Shown here: positions 5,468 to 5,584 of the stretch, one piece after another
How the letters are laid out: each line of letters starts with the position of its first letter
How positions within the stretch are numbered: the stretch's first letter is position 1
DNA from: an uncultured Verrucomicrobiota bacterium
GTDB lineage: Bacteria; Verrucomicrobiota; Kiritimatiellia; RFP12; UBA1067
Reading direction: 5' to 3'
Assembly (NCBI GenBank): GCA_946628745.1
Contig: CAMOXA010000110.1
Span: forward strand, 1 to 5,584
DNA length: 5,584 nt
The notes under the pieces: model-generated
What the model was told of the DNA's origin: nothing
Databases searched by the model: none
Seen by the model: only the letters and a program-made list of their open reading frames with translations
Translations under genes and position numbers: made by a program

Positions 5468-5584
5468 ATGCACTCCGAAAGACAGAGCGAAGAACTGAAC
5501 AGGCGCAACAGCGCCTTCGACAACAAGCTAAGGCCGACCGACTTTGACGGGTTTGTCGGCCAGCAGAAGGTGCGCGACAGGCTG
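5468..5584 (+). CDS. ruvB: Holliday junction branch migration ATPase RuvB (N-terminal 39 residues, runs off the edge)
   Basis: The last 117 bases are an open frame from ATG 5468 with no stop. Residues 21-32 read LRPTDFDGFVGQ, followed by QKVRDRL (33-39). This is the conserved N-terminal block of RuvB (LRP-x-x-hydrophobic-D/E-x-F/Y-hydrophobic-GQ, then a V-x-x-x-L helix) that precedes the Walker A motif, which lies outside the window. RuvB is the hexameric AAA+ motor that works with RuvA to drive branch migration of Holliday junctions in recombination and repair; the full protein is usually about 340 residues. An in-frame stop at 5453-5455 makes ATG 5468 the only reasonable start. No ribosome binding site is present. 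It is divergent from the ydbH-like operon and shares its promoter region. Another AAA+ clamp-loader-like protein is the less likely alternative. Confidence 0.88.
   Translation, partial: MHSERQSEELNRRNSAFDNKLRPTDFDGFVGQQKVRDRL

Noticed and set aside
5403..5468. N-terminal extension of the ydbH-like protein from a TTG at 5468
   Set aside because: It would translate the promoter, overlap the ruvB start and place 22 unconvincing residues before MSEQ and the membrane segment.
1..5584. CRISPR array, tRNA, rRNA, insertion sequence or phage genes
   Set aside because: No spaced repeats, cloverleaf, transposase motifs or terminal repeats were seen on either strand; composition is even throughout.

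Overview
The window reads as a chromosomal segment of a GC-rich, outer-membrane-bearing bacterium. The best guess is the Planctomycetes-Verrucomicrobia-Chlamydiae group (Verrucomicrobiota, Kiritimatiellota or Lentisphaerota type). That guess rests on two clustered Tat-exported xylose-isomerase-like TIM-barrel proteins next to a lipoprotein phosphodiesterase, plus an outer-membrane lipid-homeostasis (YdbH/YnbE/YdbL-type) pair. The lineage is inference; no rRNA or other marker is present beyond the first 39 codons of ruvB.

Layout, left to right. Positions 1-188 hold no gene I can support. They contain a short 11-bp tandem repeat touching a good sigma-70-type promoter. Positions 189-1142 (+) encode a secreted lipoprotein of the glycerophosphodiester phosphodiesterase family. 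A fresh extended -10 promoter at about 1202-1210 then drives two plus-strand genes, 1243-2496 and 2552-3526. Both encode Tat-signal sugar-phosphate isomerase/epimerase-like (AP endonuclease 2 fold) proteins and probably form an operon, which ends in a tandem hairpin and T-tract terminator at 3540-3599.

A minus-strand operon converges on this terminator. 5402-4044 encodes a compact YdbH-like protein with an N-terminal membrane anchor. One base after its stop, 4042-3590 encodes a lipoprotein that appears to fuse a YnbE-like segment to a YdbL (DUF1318) domain. In Escherichia coli, ydbH, ynbE and ydbL are three consecutive genes; YdbH and YnbE are known to bridge inner and outer membranes in phospholipid transport. 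Divergent from this operon, ruvB starts at 5468 and runs off the right edge.

The ydbH/ruvB intergenic region is 65 bp and carries an 11-bp perfect inverted repeat. Each arm of it is an extended -10 promoter element, one firing each way. Both start codons lie only 9-11 bases beyond the -10 hexamer and lack a Shine-Dalgarno sequence, so both mRNAs look leaderless or nearly so. The two plus-strand promoters further left have ordinary leaders with clear ribosome binding sites. The points most worth checking are the YnbE-YdbL fusion with a compact YdbH, and the symmetric leaderless divergent promoter.
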